Source: Nakazawaea peltata (lineage: Eukaryota; Ascomycota; Pichiomycetes; Alaninales; Pachysolenaceae). From it: a stretch of 64,000 bases of DNA. Location of the stretch: contig BCGQ01000004.1 in the NCBI GenBank assembly GCA_001599355.1, positions 193,249-257,248 on the forward strand, read 5' to 3'. Made by a program: the position numbers and the translations under genes. Under the pieces are notes generated by a model. It had not been told where the DNA came from. It ran no database searches and worked only from the letters and a program-made list of their open reading frames with translations. Each line of letters begins with the position of its first letter. The first letter of the stretch is position 1. Of this stretch, positions 1 to 9,840 are shown in pieces.

Positions 1-2025
1 GCTATTTTACTGCATTCTATGGTCGATCCTACATCTGTTCCTTCCCTGATTACTGCCAATATCTGGGGTTCCGTCAATTGGGGTAATTATTATCATCAAA
101 ATCGGTTTGGCACTCCTGAAGAACAGGCTGGATGGGCCAAAAAACAGTCTCTTATATCTGTAGATTCTAAATATCCTCTGGAATATCCCCAAAGATTGAT
201 GAGGTTCGATTTAGAATTGAGAACCTTATTGGGATCCTCTTTGGACCCTGATGAATTTGTTATTCTCCTGTATAGAGCTCTCTTGTTGCCTAATAACCGT
301 CAAGAATTGTCTGGCCGTTGCTACGTGACTCAAAAACTGATCTATTTCTATATAAATACTCTTGGGTTCATTAATATTGTCTCAAGACAGCTTAGAGATG
401 TGGTTTCTGTCGAGTATTCCGAAACTGATGGTTACGATATCATCAAGGTTTACGAACTCAGTGGACTTTCATTCAAGCTGAAATTGGTTTTAGATTCTGG
501 AAAATTGGTCAAAGAGCAATTGGTGTTATTACTCAAGACAAAGAGCGAGTTGTCATTATTAAAGCCAGGTCAAGGTCAACTGAGAGCAGACACAATTTCT
601 CAATTAATGAAAGACCTTGAACATCTTCGTGGTGTTCATGCAAAGCAGGAAATCGAGAGAATAAAACTGAACTACCAGACCAAAAGAGAGATTATCCCAA
701 GTATTGTATCTACTTCTTTGAATTTACAACAACCCATCGAGATGAAGATCAATTATAATCAGGAAATGAAGTTAATATGGGACAAAGTGTATAATTTACC
801 GTCTAAACTGTTATTCCATTGCTTATTAGGAGACGAATCTTTCATTTTACAGAAGATCTTACCATTTATTGATGCCAGAAACGAAAACATATCCATAACT
901 CCATGGTATCAAGATCCTGTAACACATCAATTGTCCAGAACTTTCAATACCGACACTATCTTGGATAATTATGAATTCCGGACCACCAGAATTAACCAAA
1001 AGATCGAACAATTGGTCAATAGTAAATACTACAACATTGTACAACAGACTCAATTCTTCAAATTTCCAGGGAACACTCCGTATCGTATTATCACACGGAT
1101 AATATTGTACTCTTTGAGTTTGAAAACCAGTAAAATGTTGATATACTCAAAGGTTCAGTTCCTGGACTCTCTGATAAGCCTCCCATTACGTAAATTTCCG
1201 GCTTTTGCAAGCACCCATTTCCTGAACAAACTGATTCTGTTCAAGACGGAGGCCTTGGATAAAGATATTCAGTTGGCGATCGAAAAAATCGGACCTCATG
1301 CGAAAGTGGTTAAGCTGATCCGGTTGTATGGGCAAATCACTAAAAGTGATACGCCTGGACCTCCTGTCAAGGACAATGATGAGACTATGTACACTACTAT
1401 CCCTCAATTTTTCGGAATTATCTCAAGAAGAATCTTGAAGATCATCTGGCAATCCATCCTGCTGACTGTCTGGAGTTGTGTGTTGCTCTTAATTCGCAGT
1501 GTCCAGTTAAATTATATTTTAATTTTATTATTGGGACTCTCTGTGGGATATAATGTGTTATTGACTACTAGGAGTTCTCTCAACTACTGGATCACATCTC
1601 GAGCCGAGTCAACGGTGTCTCATTTCTATAATGAACCCGATATTATGAGTAGAAGTATTTATCTCAAAGACATTGAGGACTTAATTGAATTCAATTATCC
1701 TAGGAAACAAGCAGAATCGAAATGTTTCGATAAGTACAAACAGAACTCTGCATTTTTCCAAAGAGACAGTCGTACGTCTAATGAGATGGAGCTGTTACAT
1801 AGAGACCTTGGAGTACAAAGACATAAACTTTTAACAAACCTCCAAATGATCAATGAGTTGGAATACCATTTGGTGGATCAAGAATGGTCTAATTTCCTTT
1901 CACAGGAAATTACTAAATGTGAATCGGTTGTTGCGGTGATGGATTCTATTTCACCGAATCTGAATATCAGTAATTTGGAGGAGTATTGTAATTCATGTAA
2001 GGAGGAGGCTATGAATTTGATGTAA
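1..2025 (+). CDS. SIP3: SIP3/LAM3-like GRAM-VASt membrane protein, 5'-truncated by the window edge
   Basis: The frame is open from base 1, so the ATG at 19 is internal and the N-terminal part (BAR and PH domains in this family) lies outside the window. The visible part contains a GRAM/PH-like segment around nt 310-560 (GRCYVTQKLIYFYINTLGF), a VASt-like segment around nt 780-1170 (LLFHCLLGDESF onward), a strongly hydrophobic membrane segment near nt 1440-1570, and a basic/acidic helical C-terminal tail. Proteins of this family (Lam/Ltc) sit in the ER at membrane contact sites; those with a functional VASt domain carry sterols, and Sip3/Lam3 was also found as a Snf1 interactor. Assignment to SIP3 rather than its paralogue YSP1 rests on overall order and the long C-terminal tail after the membrane segment. 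Stop is TAA at 2023-2025. Family call is firm, exact paralogue less so. Confidence 0.72.
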   Translation, partial: AILLHSMVDPTSVPSLITANIWGSVNWGNYYHQNRFGTPEEQAGWAKKQSLISVDSKYPLEYPQRLMRFDLELRTLLGSSLDPDEFVILLYRALLLPNNRQELSGRCYVTQKLIYFYINTLGFINIVSRQLRDVVSVEYSETDGYDIIKVYELSGLSFKLKLVLDSGKLVKEQLVLLLKTKSELSLLKPGQGQLRADTISQLMKDLEHLRGVHAKQEIERIKLNYQTKREIIPSIVSTSLNLQQPIEMKINYNQEMKLIWDKVYNLPSKLLFHCLLGDESFILQKILPFIDARNENISITPWYQDPVTHQLSRTFNTDTILDNYEFRTTRINQKIEQLVNSKYYNIVQQTQFFKFPGNTPYRIITRIILYSLSLKTSKMLIYSKVQFLDSLISLPLRKFPAFASTHFLNKLILFKTEALDKDIQLAIEKIGPHAKVVKLIRLYGQITKSDTPGPPVKDNDETMYTTIPQFFGIISRRILKIIWQSILLTVWSCVLLLIRSVQLNYILILLLGLSVGYNVLLTTRSSLNYWITSRAESTVSHFYNEPDIMSRSIYLKDIEDLIEFNYPRKQAESKCFDKYKQNSAFFQRDSRTSNEMELLHRDLGVQRHKLLTNLQMINELEYHLVDQEWSNFLSQEITKCESVVAVMDSISPNLNISNLEEYCNSCKEEAMNLM

Positions 2026-2453
2026 TATAGTAATGAGATATTATAGGTGTATGAGTACAGTAGGACAGTACAGTAGTAGTATAGTAACGTAGTAGTATAG
2101 TACAGTAGAGTAAGATAGTGAGTAATATTGTAATTACAGTGGTATAGTAGTACAGCAGCACAGTAGTATAGTAGGAGGGTAGTAGGAGGGTAGTAGGAGG
2201 GTAGTAGTAGTAGGGTAGTAGTAGCGTAGTATGTTATTATATGGTAGACCTGAGTAGCAACACCGTCACTACATACTGCTACCTCACTACACCACCCCTG
2301 TATCCCTTTCTTGGCGAGGGCTCATAACCTTCCAGGATCTTTTTGTTCGCGCACGACCTTCCCTATGAAAAACTCCACGTAATTACTTTAAGATAAGAAG
2401 AGCCTTAGAATCGAGTGATCGATAAACCCCAGCAAGATATCAGTATTTACACG
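2026..2453. other. SIP3-ERV46 intergenic region with TAGTA-rich tract
   Basis: About 190 bp after the SIP3 stop is dominated by degenerate TAGTA/CAGTA repeats (2040-2235), including a perfect 11-bp tandem repeat. The rest is the ERV46 promoter, with a GCACGACCTT element at 2351-2360 about 95 bp before the ATG. No coding potential seen. Confidence 0.6.
2169..2201. repeat. 11-bp tandem repeat, three copies
   Basis: TAGTAGGAGGG occurs three times head to tail at 2169-2179, 2180-2190 and 2191-2201. A fourth GGG at 2213-2215 gives four G-triplets with loops of 8, 8 and 11 bases on the + strand, a weak candidate for a G-quadruplex. Confidence 0.85.
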
Positions 2454-3680
2454 ATGAATCGTCCCAAATTACTCAATATCGATGCTTTCGCCAAAACGGT
2501 CGAAGATTCGAAAGTAAGGACCACCTCCGGTGGAGTCATCACCATCATCTGTCTCTTAACAGTCTTTTCGTTGATCTGGAATGAGTGGAGTTTGTATAGG
2601 ACGATCACTACAAGACCGGAATTGGTGGTGGATCGTGAAAGAAGTGAGATGTTGGACATCAATCTTGATATCAGTTTCCCAAATATGCCATGTGAATTGC
2701 TTTCTATGGATATCATGGACGTTAGTGGAGATGTTCGTATGGATTTATTGAAGAGTGGGTTTAAGAAGTATCGGTTGAGTAGTACTGGAGAACAATTGGA
2801 GGAGACCGAGTTTATTATTAATCAAGATATTCGTGAATTGACCAAATCCAAGGATCTGTCATACTGTGGTTCGTGTTATGGAGCCATTTCACAAGATGAT
2901 AACGATAAGTTACCTTTAGAAGAAAAAGTATGTTGTAACACTTGTGAGAGTGTTAAACTGCTGTACCTGGAAGTTGCTTGGCTGTTCTATGATGGAGCTG
3001 GAATTGAGCAATGTGAGATTAGTGGGTATGTTGAGCGTTTAAATCTGCGTTTGGACGAAGGTTGTAGAGTTACTGGTACTCTGGAGATCTCTAGAATCGC
3101 TGGAAATTTACATTTCAGTGCCGGTTCTTCTTTGAGTGTCCCTGGTAAACATGTTCATGATTTGTCTTTATATGATAAACATAAGGATAAGTTCAACTTT
3201 GATCACATAATTAATCATTTCAGTTTCGGACCTGACCCAGAACAACATTTGGTTGATGCCACTAAAAATGACGTTGTTTCTTCTACTCATCCATTGGATG
3301 GATATGAAGTACTGTTGAAGGACAAATTCCACTTGTTCTCATATTATCTTAAAGTAGTTGCCACACGTTATGAGTTTTTGAACGGAAAGAACCTCGAGAC
3401 TAACCAATTCTCCTCCACTTATCACGATAGACCATTGAAGGGAGGTCGTGATGATGATCATCCTAATACATTGCATGCTAGAGGAGGTCTTCCAGCTGTT
3501 TTCTTCCATTTTGAGATTTCACCTTTGAAAGTGATCAACAGAGAACAGTATATGAAGACTTTTTCGAGTTTCTTATTGGGACTGTGTTCGGCTGTTGGGG
3601 GTGTTCTTACTGTAGGATATGTATTAGATAGAACTGTATGGACAGCTAATAAGATACTTCTGCTGAAGAAGGATCTTTAA
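2454..3680 (+). CDS. ERV46: Erv46-type COPII vesicle cargo receptor
   Basis: 408 residues, close to the S. cerevisiae protein (415). Erv46 pairs with Erv41 and cycles between ER and Golgi in COPII/COPI vesicles as a receptor and retrieval factor. Visible landmarks are the N-terminal LNIDAFAKT and TTSGG motifs, a first membrane segment (ITIICLLTVFSLIW), the lumenal PNMPCELLSMDIMDVSGD and CCNTC cysteine cluster, GNLHFSAG, HIINHFSFG, the DHPNTLHARGG motif and a C-terminal membrane segment. The start is the ATG at 2454, matching family N-termini; a GTG 39 bases upstream in the same frame is not a credible start. Four CTG codons at 2958-2984 give VKAAYAEVAWAF with alanine, against VREAY...GWAF in homologues, so this gene helps to fix the codon meaning. 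Confidence 0.95.
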   Translation: MNRPKLLNIDAFAKTVEDSKVRTTSGGVITIICLLTVFSLIWNEWSLYRTITTRPELVVDRERSEMLDINLDISFPNMPCELLSMDIMDVSGDVRMDLLKSGFKKYRLSSTGEQLEETEFIINQDIRELTKSKDLSYCGSCYGAISQDDNDKLPLEEKVCCNTCESVKLLYLEVAWLFYDGAGIEQCEISGYVERLNLRLDEGCRVTGTLEISRIAGNLHFSAGSSLSVPGKHVHDLSLYDKHKDKFNFDHIINHFSFGPDPEQHLVDATKNDVVSSTHPLDGYEVLLKDKFHLFSYYLKVVATRYEFLNGKNLETNQFSSTYHDRPLKGGRDDDHPNTLHARGGLPAVFFHFEISPLKVINREQYMKTFSSFLLGLCSAVGGVLTVGYVLDRTVWTANKILLLKKDL

Positions 3681-4170
3681 TAAAATGATCAGATTGATAG
3701 ATGTAGATTGGGATTGCCATAGATCTGTGCTCGTTCCCTTACCTTATTGTGTACCTCTTACTTACACTACCGTTACCTTTGACTTACCTACCTCTTCCTC
3801 TACTTGACCACTCTCCTGCCCCCTCCTCTGCTGCCCCTCTTCCTACTTGACTACTCTCCTGCCCCTGCCTATTTGGTCTATTTCTGCCCTCTGTAGTCTG
3901 CCCTCCATTCTAGACCCTCCAAAGATTCTCGCCCTAGACCAATTGCCTATTCAAGCAATTCTCCATGCACGACCTTCCCCAAAACAACAAATTCTGAGGC
4001 GCCTTCTGCGCTTTCTCTCCTTCGAACCCTCCTAACCTTCTCCCTTCTTCTCCCTTCTAGGCAATTTTCCGCGAGCGAAAAAGGAAAAAAAACAGGGCAA
4101 AATTCTACAAAAGCGCGAAAAGGAGCCAACTTCACCAAAAGATCCAATAGTCATACCCACAAAGAACAAG
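3681..4170. other. ERV46-CDC24 intergenic region
   Basis: Pyrimidine-rich (CTCCTGCCCCT-like runs at 3800-3870), with a GCACGACCTT element at 3967-3976 about 200 bp before CDC24. No gene seen. Confidence 0.55.
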
Positions 4171-6555
4171 ATGTCACGATCGATATCAGTTTCTTCAAAC
4201 GTTTCATTGTCCAGGATGAACTCATCCCCCATTGGAATGGTACCTAGTGGGCCTCTTCTGGCTCTGCCTTTACTGATGAATAGAAAAAGTGAGGCCAAAG
4301 ACTCGATGTACTACGTGTGTTTGAATTTAATTAAGCGTTTAGAGCTGGTGCCAGGAATGGATAAATACGTTTCGGTGCTGCGCCTGAACGCCGAGGTGGC
4401 TGTCGAGCAGCAGTCGCTTCTGTTAGACCAGTTAGACGCCGTCGCTTATCTCCAACAAATGTCCCCTCTGGAGGTGTCCGAAAACACGTCCACTTTCGCT
4501 GCTGGGCGCTTACCTACACAAGTCGATTGTGACCCTGTCACTATGGTCTCCAAGTTGGTAGAGCAAGGGTCTCCCTTGTGTCTTATTTACAACTCGCTCA
4601 AATTGGCCGATCAAATCGAGTTCGTCCAAAGTAGCGAGATCAATCGTTGTAAGAGGAACGTGTTAAATTTTATTGTGCATGCTAAACAGACACTTAATAT
4701 CCCAGATTTCACCGTGAGTGATGCCTTCTCTAAGAATACCAGTGATCTTTTAAGGATTATAAACGCGATTAATATTGTTTTAGATAACGATTTGAAAAGA
4801 TTCCCTCGTGTCGATGTGACCGAATCTTTGAATCTAAATACAAAGATGGACTCGAGATCTAAAGTGGTTCGTGAGATTTTAGAGACCGAAAGAAAATACG
4901 TGCAAGATTTGGAGACTCTTCTACTGTATAAGAAGGAACTTGAAGAGAAGGAGTTGATTTCTTCAGAAACTATTAGACTGTTATTCCCAAATTTGAATGA
5001 GATTGTTGATTTCCAGAGGAAATTTTTGATCGGATTAGAGATAAATGCTACTGTTGATGAGGAATTCCAAAGAATTGGTTCCGTTATACTTCATCTGCTG
5101 TCTTATCCTTTCAAACTGTACAGTCCATGGTCTGTAGGACAAGTTCTGCTGATCGATCTTATCAACCGTGAAGCTGCTAATTTGAAACTGTCATCATCAT
5201 TGATCGATCTGCCCTACGAATTACAGAGTTTCCTCATTAAACCTATCCAAAGATTATGTAAATACCCTTTACTTTTACAAGAGTTGATCAAGCTTTCGAA
5301 TGCAAAATTCTCCAATAAATACGAGCTTGATAAACTGTTGATCCTGCTGAAACAAGTTGCAAATAGTGTTAATGAACTTCAAAGAAGGGCTGAGAATGAA
5401 GATATTAAACGTGATTTGACCCAAAGAGTTAGAGATTGGAGAGGTTATTCCATTGATAATTTCGGTGAATTACTTTTCCATTCGACTTTGGGAGTCACCG
5501 ATTCCGGATCGGAACGTGAATTCCAAGTGTATTTACTTGAGAAGATCATCTTTTTCTTCAAAGAAATCGTGCCGCAACAGAAAAAGACTTTATTACAGAC
5601 AAGAAAGAAGAGTTCTGCTTCATTAAATGCATCATCTGTTTCATTGGCCAATGCAAATGGTGGTTCCGGATCACCTGGTGGTGGTCTTCTCACCGAGTAT
5701 GAACTTAAAGGTCGTATTTTCATCAATAATATCGAAGAAGTTCGTACCAGTAACCAAGTAAACGGTCTCACAGGGTACTTTTTAACTATTAGTTGGACTG
5801 GATCTAAAGACTCGGGTACTTTCTTATTGAAATTTAAGACCGAAGAGGTACGTTCTCAATGGGAATCGTGTTTGAATAATTTGTTAGATAATTATCACCC
5901 ATCTCCTCTGTCAATCAGATCTTCATATGAAGATTTGAAATTGTCTTCTCCTCTGACCGTCACCGATAATAGTCGTCGTTCTAGTGTGAGGAACTCATTC
6001 CATGAACAATTCATGAACTCGGCTAAGCATTTAAGATCTTCTTCCCATAATTATTACCCACTTTCTACAACCAGTGGAGCTGCTACTCCACTGTCACAAC
6101 CAATGCCTCAACAACGCCAGAACTCTTATTCTCATCATAACAGACAATCCTCGATCATTGAAGACCGTAAATATCGTTCGGTATCTTCTCCAGTCGTATT
6201 GAATAAGACAGACTCGTATGTCAGTTCGATGAGTGGATTGAATTTAGGTACATCTTCATCCACTTCACCTGATGAAGATCTGGAAATTCGCTTGGAAATC
6301 ATCTACAATGAAGAAAAATTCCATCTTTCGATCCCTCACAGCTCAAATTTCGTCAATTTGAAGTTGCTGATCTTGAAATATTTGGAGAATAACAAGTTAC
6401 TCGTAGGAAGCAGCTCGAATCTTCGGTTAAGATACCGTGATGACGATGACGACTTCGTCTCTTTAGACGGCTCTGATGATTGGAATATCCTGAAAGATAT
6501 GTTAGATGATATTGAAGATGAGGAGAAAATGTTGACCGTGCTGGTACTCCAGTGA
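4171..6555 (+). CDS. CDC24: Cdc42 guanine-nucleotide exchange factor Cdc24
   Basis: 794 residues (S. cerevisiae 854). Cdc24 activates the GTPase Cdc42 to set cell polarity at bud sites and mating projections. Domain order as seen: a calponin-homology-like N-terminal region (about 45-150), a DH domain from about residue 230 (VVREILETERKYVQDLETL, and LIKPIQRLCKYPLLLQEL, the hallmark DH helix), a PH domain (about 430-575) interrupted by a low-complexity Ser/Asn/Gly loop, a Ser-rich linker, and a C-terminal PB1 domain (from about 710, ending with an acidic DDDDDFVSLDGSDDWN stretch) that would bind Bem1. The ATG at 4171 is the first in frame and gives a plausible N-terminus. Nothing odd apart from the slightly short linker. 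Confidence 0.95.
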   Translation: MSRSISVSSNVSLSRMNSSPIGMVPSGPLLALPLLMNRKSEAKDSMYYVCLNLIKRLELVPGMDKYVSVLRLNAEVAVEQQSLLLDQLDAVAYLQQMSPLEVSENTSTFAAGRLPTQVDCDPVTMVSKLVEQGSPLCLIYNSLKLADQIEFVQSSEINRCKRNVLNFIVHAKQTLNIPDFTVSDAFSKNTSDLLRIINAINIVLDNDLKRFPRVDVTESLNLNTKMDSRSKVVREILETERKYVQDLETLLLYKKELEEKELISSETIRLLFPNLNEIVDFQRKFLIGLEINATVDEEFQRIGSVILHLLSYPFKLYSPWSVGQVLLIDLINREAANLKLSSSLIDLPYELQSFLIKPIQRLCKYPLLLQELIKLSNAKFSNKYELDKLLILLKQVANSVNELQRRAENEDIKRDLTQRVRDWRGYSIDNFGELLFHSTLGVTDSGSEREFQVYLLEKIIFFFKEIVPQQKKTLLQTRKKSSASLNASSVSLANANGGSGSPGGGLLTEYELKGRIFINNIEEVRTSNQVNGLTGYFLTISWTGSKDSGTFLLKFKTEEVRSQWESCLNNLLDNYHPSPLSIRSSYEDLKLSSPLTVTDNSRRSSVRNSFHEQFMNSAKHLRSSSHNYYPLSTTSGAATPLSQPMPQQRQNSYSHHNRQSSIIEDRKYRSVSSPVVLNKTDSYVSSMSGLNLGTSSSTSPDEDLEIRLEIIYNEEKFHLSIPHSSNFVNLKLLILKYLENNKLLVGSSSNLRLRYRDDDDDFVSLDGSDDWNILKDMLDDIEDEEKMLTVLVLQ

Positions 6556-7294
6556 ATGATAAGTAGAATTGACTATATGTATAGCCCTAATGATCTTATG
6601 ACTTCTTAATTGGGTAGGTTCTGTAATTGGATATTTTTTGTGAAGTTGATTTTGAGCATTTTACAGATTTATCGAAAGGGAAATAGGCGCCAGGGTTCTG
6701 GCCTGCCTTGCGATGAGGGCAGACAAGGATGGATAAGAAGGTGGGGGATGGAGAAAAATTGATCATCCGTAGGTAGCCATTAGAATTGGAGTGGAGTATA
6801 TGTCAGATCCTATTCCCTCAAATAGTCAATGTAATTAATCTTCTCCCATTTCTCCACCTCTCTTCGGCCTCCTACACGTATTAGATATTAGTGGGATCTG
6901 ATTGGCCGAAGGTGACAAAGTTTTTTGCCCTCTTCTAAGGGCAGGGATGGTGTAGGTAAAGTATTATAAACACTAACTGTGGATCTTCTTGGTACCAACA
7001 CACGAGATCCCTACTATCTACACCTGGCCAGATCACTCTCTATACTGGCCGACTTTTTTAACTAATTTCCCCCTCCCCAACCACCATCCCTCACCACAGC
7101 CTAACATCTTGTCTATCCCTCCTGCCCCATCCTTGCCCTCCCTTTTTCCCTTTTCGGTTATTTGCGATCACGCTCGAGGCCAAAAAAATTTTTCAGCGTA
7201 AACCTGGGCAAACAGGTGGAGTTGATAAGCAGATATCCTGGCATAGACAAGAAAAGGAGACTAGTTCGTCTTTTAAGAGTCTCGTGGTATAGAT
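6556..7294. other. CDC24-ETF-QO intergenic region
   Basis: 739 bp without a convincing gene. It holds pyrimidine-rich tracts (7020-7150) and an A7T5 element followed by CAG at 7182-7196, about 100 bp before the ETF-QO start. The open frame over 6989-7201 is proline-rich low-complexity sequence without family resemblance. Confidence 0.5.
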
Positions 7295-9421
7295 ATGGTG
7301 TTTCAAGTTCCACTGAGACCTTTTTTGAGCGTCCCTTCTAGCTCCTCTATAAGAGTTGTTAGCAGGGCCTGCGCTGAGTATTCAAGGGCAGCTGCAGATG
7401 GATTATATCGTGATAATGGTGTATTAAGAGGTCATTCGAGACAGTTTTCGGGGCTGCGAGTATTACGCAGACGTGTGGTATTGGGGTTGAAGTCAAACTC
7501 CCGTGTTTCCACCATCAAATCTCATCCCGGTGTCATCGCCGGTACCGGCATCGGCCTCCATACTCATCTCATCGGGTCAGCATCGTTCGGCCAACGCAGA
7601 TTCAAGTCAACCGAAGTCCCCTTCGAGGAATTGTCAGAAGAAGAGCAGCTGATGTTGACTGAAGAGGCAGGTTTCGACCAAGTCGACGTCTGTATCGTCG
7701 GTGGTGGTCCAGCTGGATTGGTCACTCTGATCAAATTGAAACAATTGGACATGGAACATGGAGATGGAGAATTGAGAGTCGTAGTACTCGAAAAGGCTCC
7801 TGATATGGGTTCTCATATCGTTTCTGGGGCCGTTTTGGAACCTCGTCTGTTAAGAGAGTTGTTCCCAGAAAGTGAATACTACAACGAAGATGGTTCTGGT
7901 ATCCCATTACCCCCAGATATGGTCACTATGGTGACCGAGGATCATATGAGATTTTTATTTGAAGATTCGACTTATCCAGTTCCTGAGCCTCCTCAGATGG
8001 TCAATAAAGGTAAAAACTATATAGTCTCCTTGAGTGAGGTCGTTAAGTACCTTGCTGAGCAACTGGAAGAACTCGGTGTAGAATTATACCCAGGTATTTC
8101 GGTCAGCGATGTAGTTTATGATGCCGAGGGAAACGTAAAAGGTGTAGCCACTAAAGACATGGGTATCTCCAAGAAAGGAGTTCCTAAGGATGAGTTCGAG
8201 AAGGGAATGCAATTCCATGCCAAATGTACTGTTTTGGCCGAAGGTTGTCATGGTTCGATCTCCAAGAAAGTCATCAACAAATTTAAATTACGTGAAGGCC
8301 GTGAAAATCAAACTTATGGTCTTGGTATTAAAGAAGTTTGGGAAGTTGAGCCTCATAAATTCAAAAAAGGTTACATTGCCCATACCATGGGTTACCCATT
8401 GACTTCAGACGTTTACGGAGGTGGTTTCATGTATCATTTCGGTGATGGTTTAGTAGCCGTAGGTTTAGTTGTAGGTTTAGATTATGAAAATCCTTGGGTT
8501 TCTCCATATCAAGAATTCCAAAGGATGAAGCATCATCATTTCTATAAATCTGTCTTGGAAGGAGGTAAATGTCTTACGTACCTGGCAAGAGCCTTGAACG
8601 AAGGTGGTTTACAATCAGTTCCTAAATTGTACTTCCCAGGTGGATGTCTTGTAGGAGCCTCGGCTGGGTTCATGAACGTTCCAAAAGTCAAGGGAACTCA
8701 TACTGCTATGAAATCTGGTATCATGGCTGCTGAAAACATTTTCAAACAACTTCAAGAAAACTATAAGAAAGACGAAGTTGTTGAAGAAAATGAGGAGGAG
8801 GAAGAAGATGAAGATGAAATGGTTTTGGAAGAACATTGGGAACCAATGAACTTAGAGGACTATGAACATGATTTCAGAAATTCTTGGGTTTACGATGAGT
8901 TGTATGAAGTACGTAACGTAAGACCTTCATTTAACAGTCCTTTGAGATTATATGGAGGTCTCTGTTTCTCAGGTCTGGCCACTTTCCTCACTAGAGGTGG
9001 TGAACCATTCACCCTTTCACATCATCATTCAGATCTGTTCCTTACCAAGCCAGCTTCCGAATATCCAAAGATTGAGTACCCAAAACCAGATGGTGAAATT
9101 TCATTCGATATTTTGACCAGTGTTTCCAGAACTGGAACTTATCATCAAGAAGATGAACAATGTCATTTACGTGTCCCAGATCAGGACTTGGATAAGCATA
9201 GTGAGAAGAGTTGGCCAATCTACAAAGGTGTAGAACAAAGATTCTGTCCAGCCGGTGTCTACGAATACGTCGAAGATGAAGAGAACAAATTAGGAGTCAA
9301 ATTCCAAATTAACTCTCAAAACTGTATTCACTGTAAAACATGTGATATTAAAGTTCCAACTCAAGATATCGACTGGGAGGTCCCAGAAGGTGGAGGAGGT
9401 CCTAAATATTCCATGACCTGA
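7295..9421 (+). CDS. CIR2: Electron-transfer-flavoprotein:ubiquinone oxidoreductase (mitochondrial)
   Basis: 708 residues. ETF-QO passes electrons from reduced ETF to ubiquinone through FAD and a 4Fe-4S cluster in the mitochondrial inner membrane. The first ~110 residues are basic and Ser/Arg-rich, fitting a presequence. FAD binding is shown by GGGPAG at about 134-139; the ubiquinone region and the GGCLVGASAGFMNVPKVKGT motif follow; the cluster ligands are CPAGVYEY (about 651) and CIHCKTC (about 677-683). The C-terminus ends VPEGGGGPKY as in homologues. CTG codons at 7847 (PR-A-L) and 8063 (EQ-A-EE) sit on alanine positions. A Glu/Asp-rich insertion lies at about 497-512 between the membrane-facing and Fe-S parts. 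S. cerevisiae calls this gene CIR2. Confidence 0.96.
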   Translation: MVFQVPLRPFLSVPSSSSIRVVSRACAEYSRAAADGLYRDNGVLRGHSRQFSGLRVLRRRVVLGLKSNSRVSTIKSHPGVIAGTGIGLHTHLIGSASFGQRRFKSTEVPFEELSEEEQLMLTEEAGFDQVDVCIVGGGPAGLVTLIKLKQLDMEHGDGELRVVVLEKAPDMGSHIVSGAVLEPRLLRELFPESEYYNEDGSGIPLPPDMVTMVTEDHMRFLFEDSTYPVPEPPQMVNKGKNYIVSLSEVVKYLAEQLEELGVELYPGISVSDVVYDAEGNVKGVATKDMGISKKGVPKDEFEKGMQFHAKCTVLAEGCHGSISKKVINKFKLREGRENQTYGLGIKEVWEVEPHKFKKGYIAHTMGYPLTSDVYGGGFMYHFGDGLVAVGLVVGLDYENPWVSPYQEFQRMKHHHFYKSVLEGGKCLTYLARALNEGGLQSVPKLYFPGGCLVGASAGFMNVPKVKGTHTAMKSGIMAAENIFKQLQENYKKDEVVEENEEEEEDEDEMVLEEHWEPMNLEDYEHDFRNSWVYDELYEVRNVRPSFNSPLRLYGGLCFSGLATFLTRGGEPFTLSHHHSDLFLTKPASEYPKIEYPKPDGEISFDILTSVSRTGTYHQEDEQCHLRVPDQDLDKHSEKSWPIYKGVEQRFCPAGVYEYVEDEENKLGVKFQINSQNCIHCKTCDIKVPTQDIDWEVPEGGGGPKYSMT

Positions 9422-9840
9422 TCCCATATTTATTGTATTTACTAATTAATAGAAGAATAACCCCCAATTGAGACAGCCCCTGTATATTTTCCTCATTAGG
9501 AATGTTATCCCCGGCAATGTGTTTACCTTCCGGAGTTAAATTTCCAAAACTCGATCCCCTTTTTTTTTACAACTACAAAAATTTCAATACAGAATCTACT
9601 CCAATGGAGTCAATGAATTGCATTGTAAGACACTTATGGACAAGATAAAGCAAACCAACGAAACGAGTTCAGTCATCAAGACAACCAATAAATATTAACG
9701 AGAAAAAAAAAGCAAAGCAGCCTCGCAAACGTCTTGATATCTCAAGATCCAAAGCGATAATTATATAGTGTTTTTTCAAAAAAATGAGCAGCAAATACCC
9801 CAACAATATAGATTCATTAGCGGTCGTTATAAGTTTAAGT
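9422..9840. other. Convergent intergenic region, ETF-QO / GDS1
   Basis: Shared 3' region of two convergent genes. AT-rich, with a T9 run near 9560 and an A9 run at 9703-9711. No gene seen. Confidence 0.55.

Noticed and set aside
19-21. ATG at 19 as the start of the first gene
   Set aside because: The frame is open to base 1 and the family has long N-terminal BAR and PH domains, so this Met is internal.
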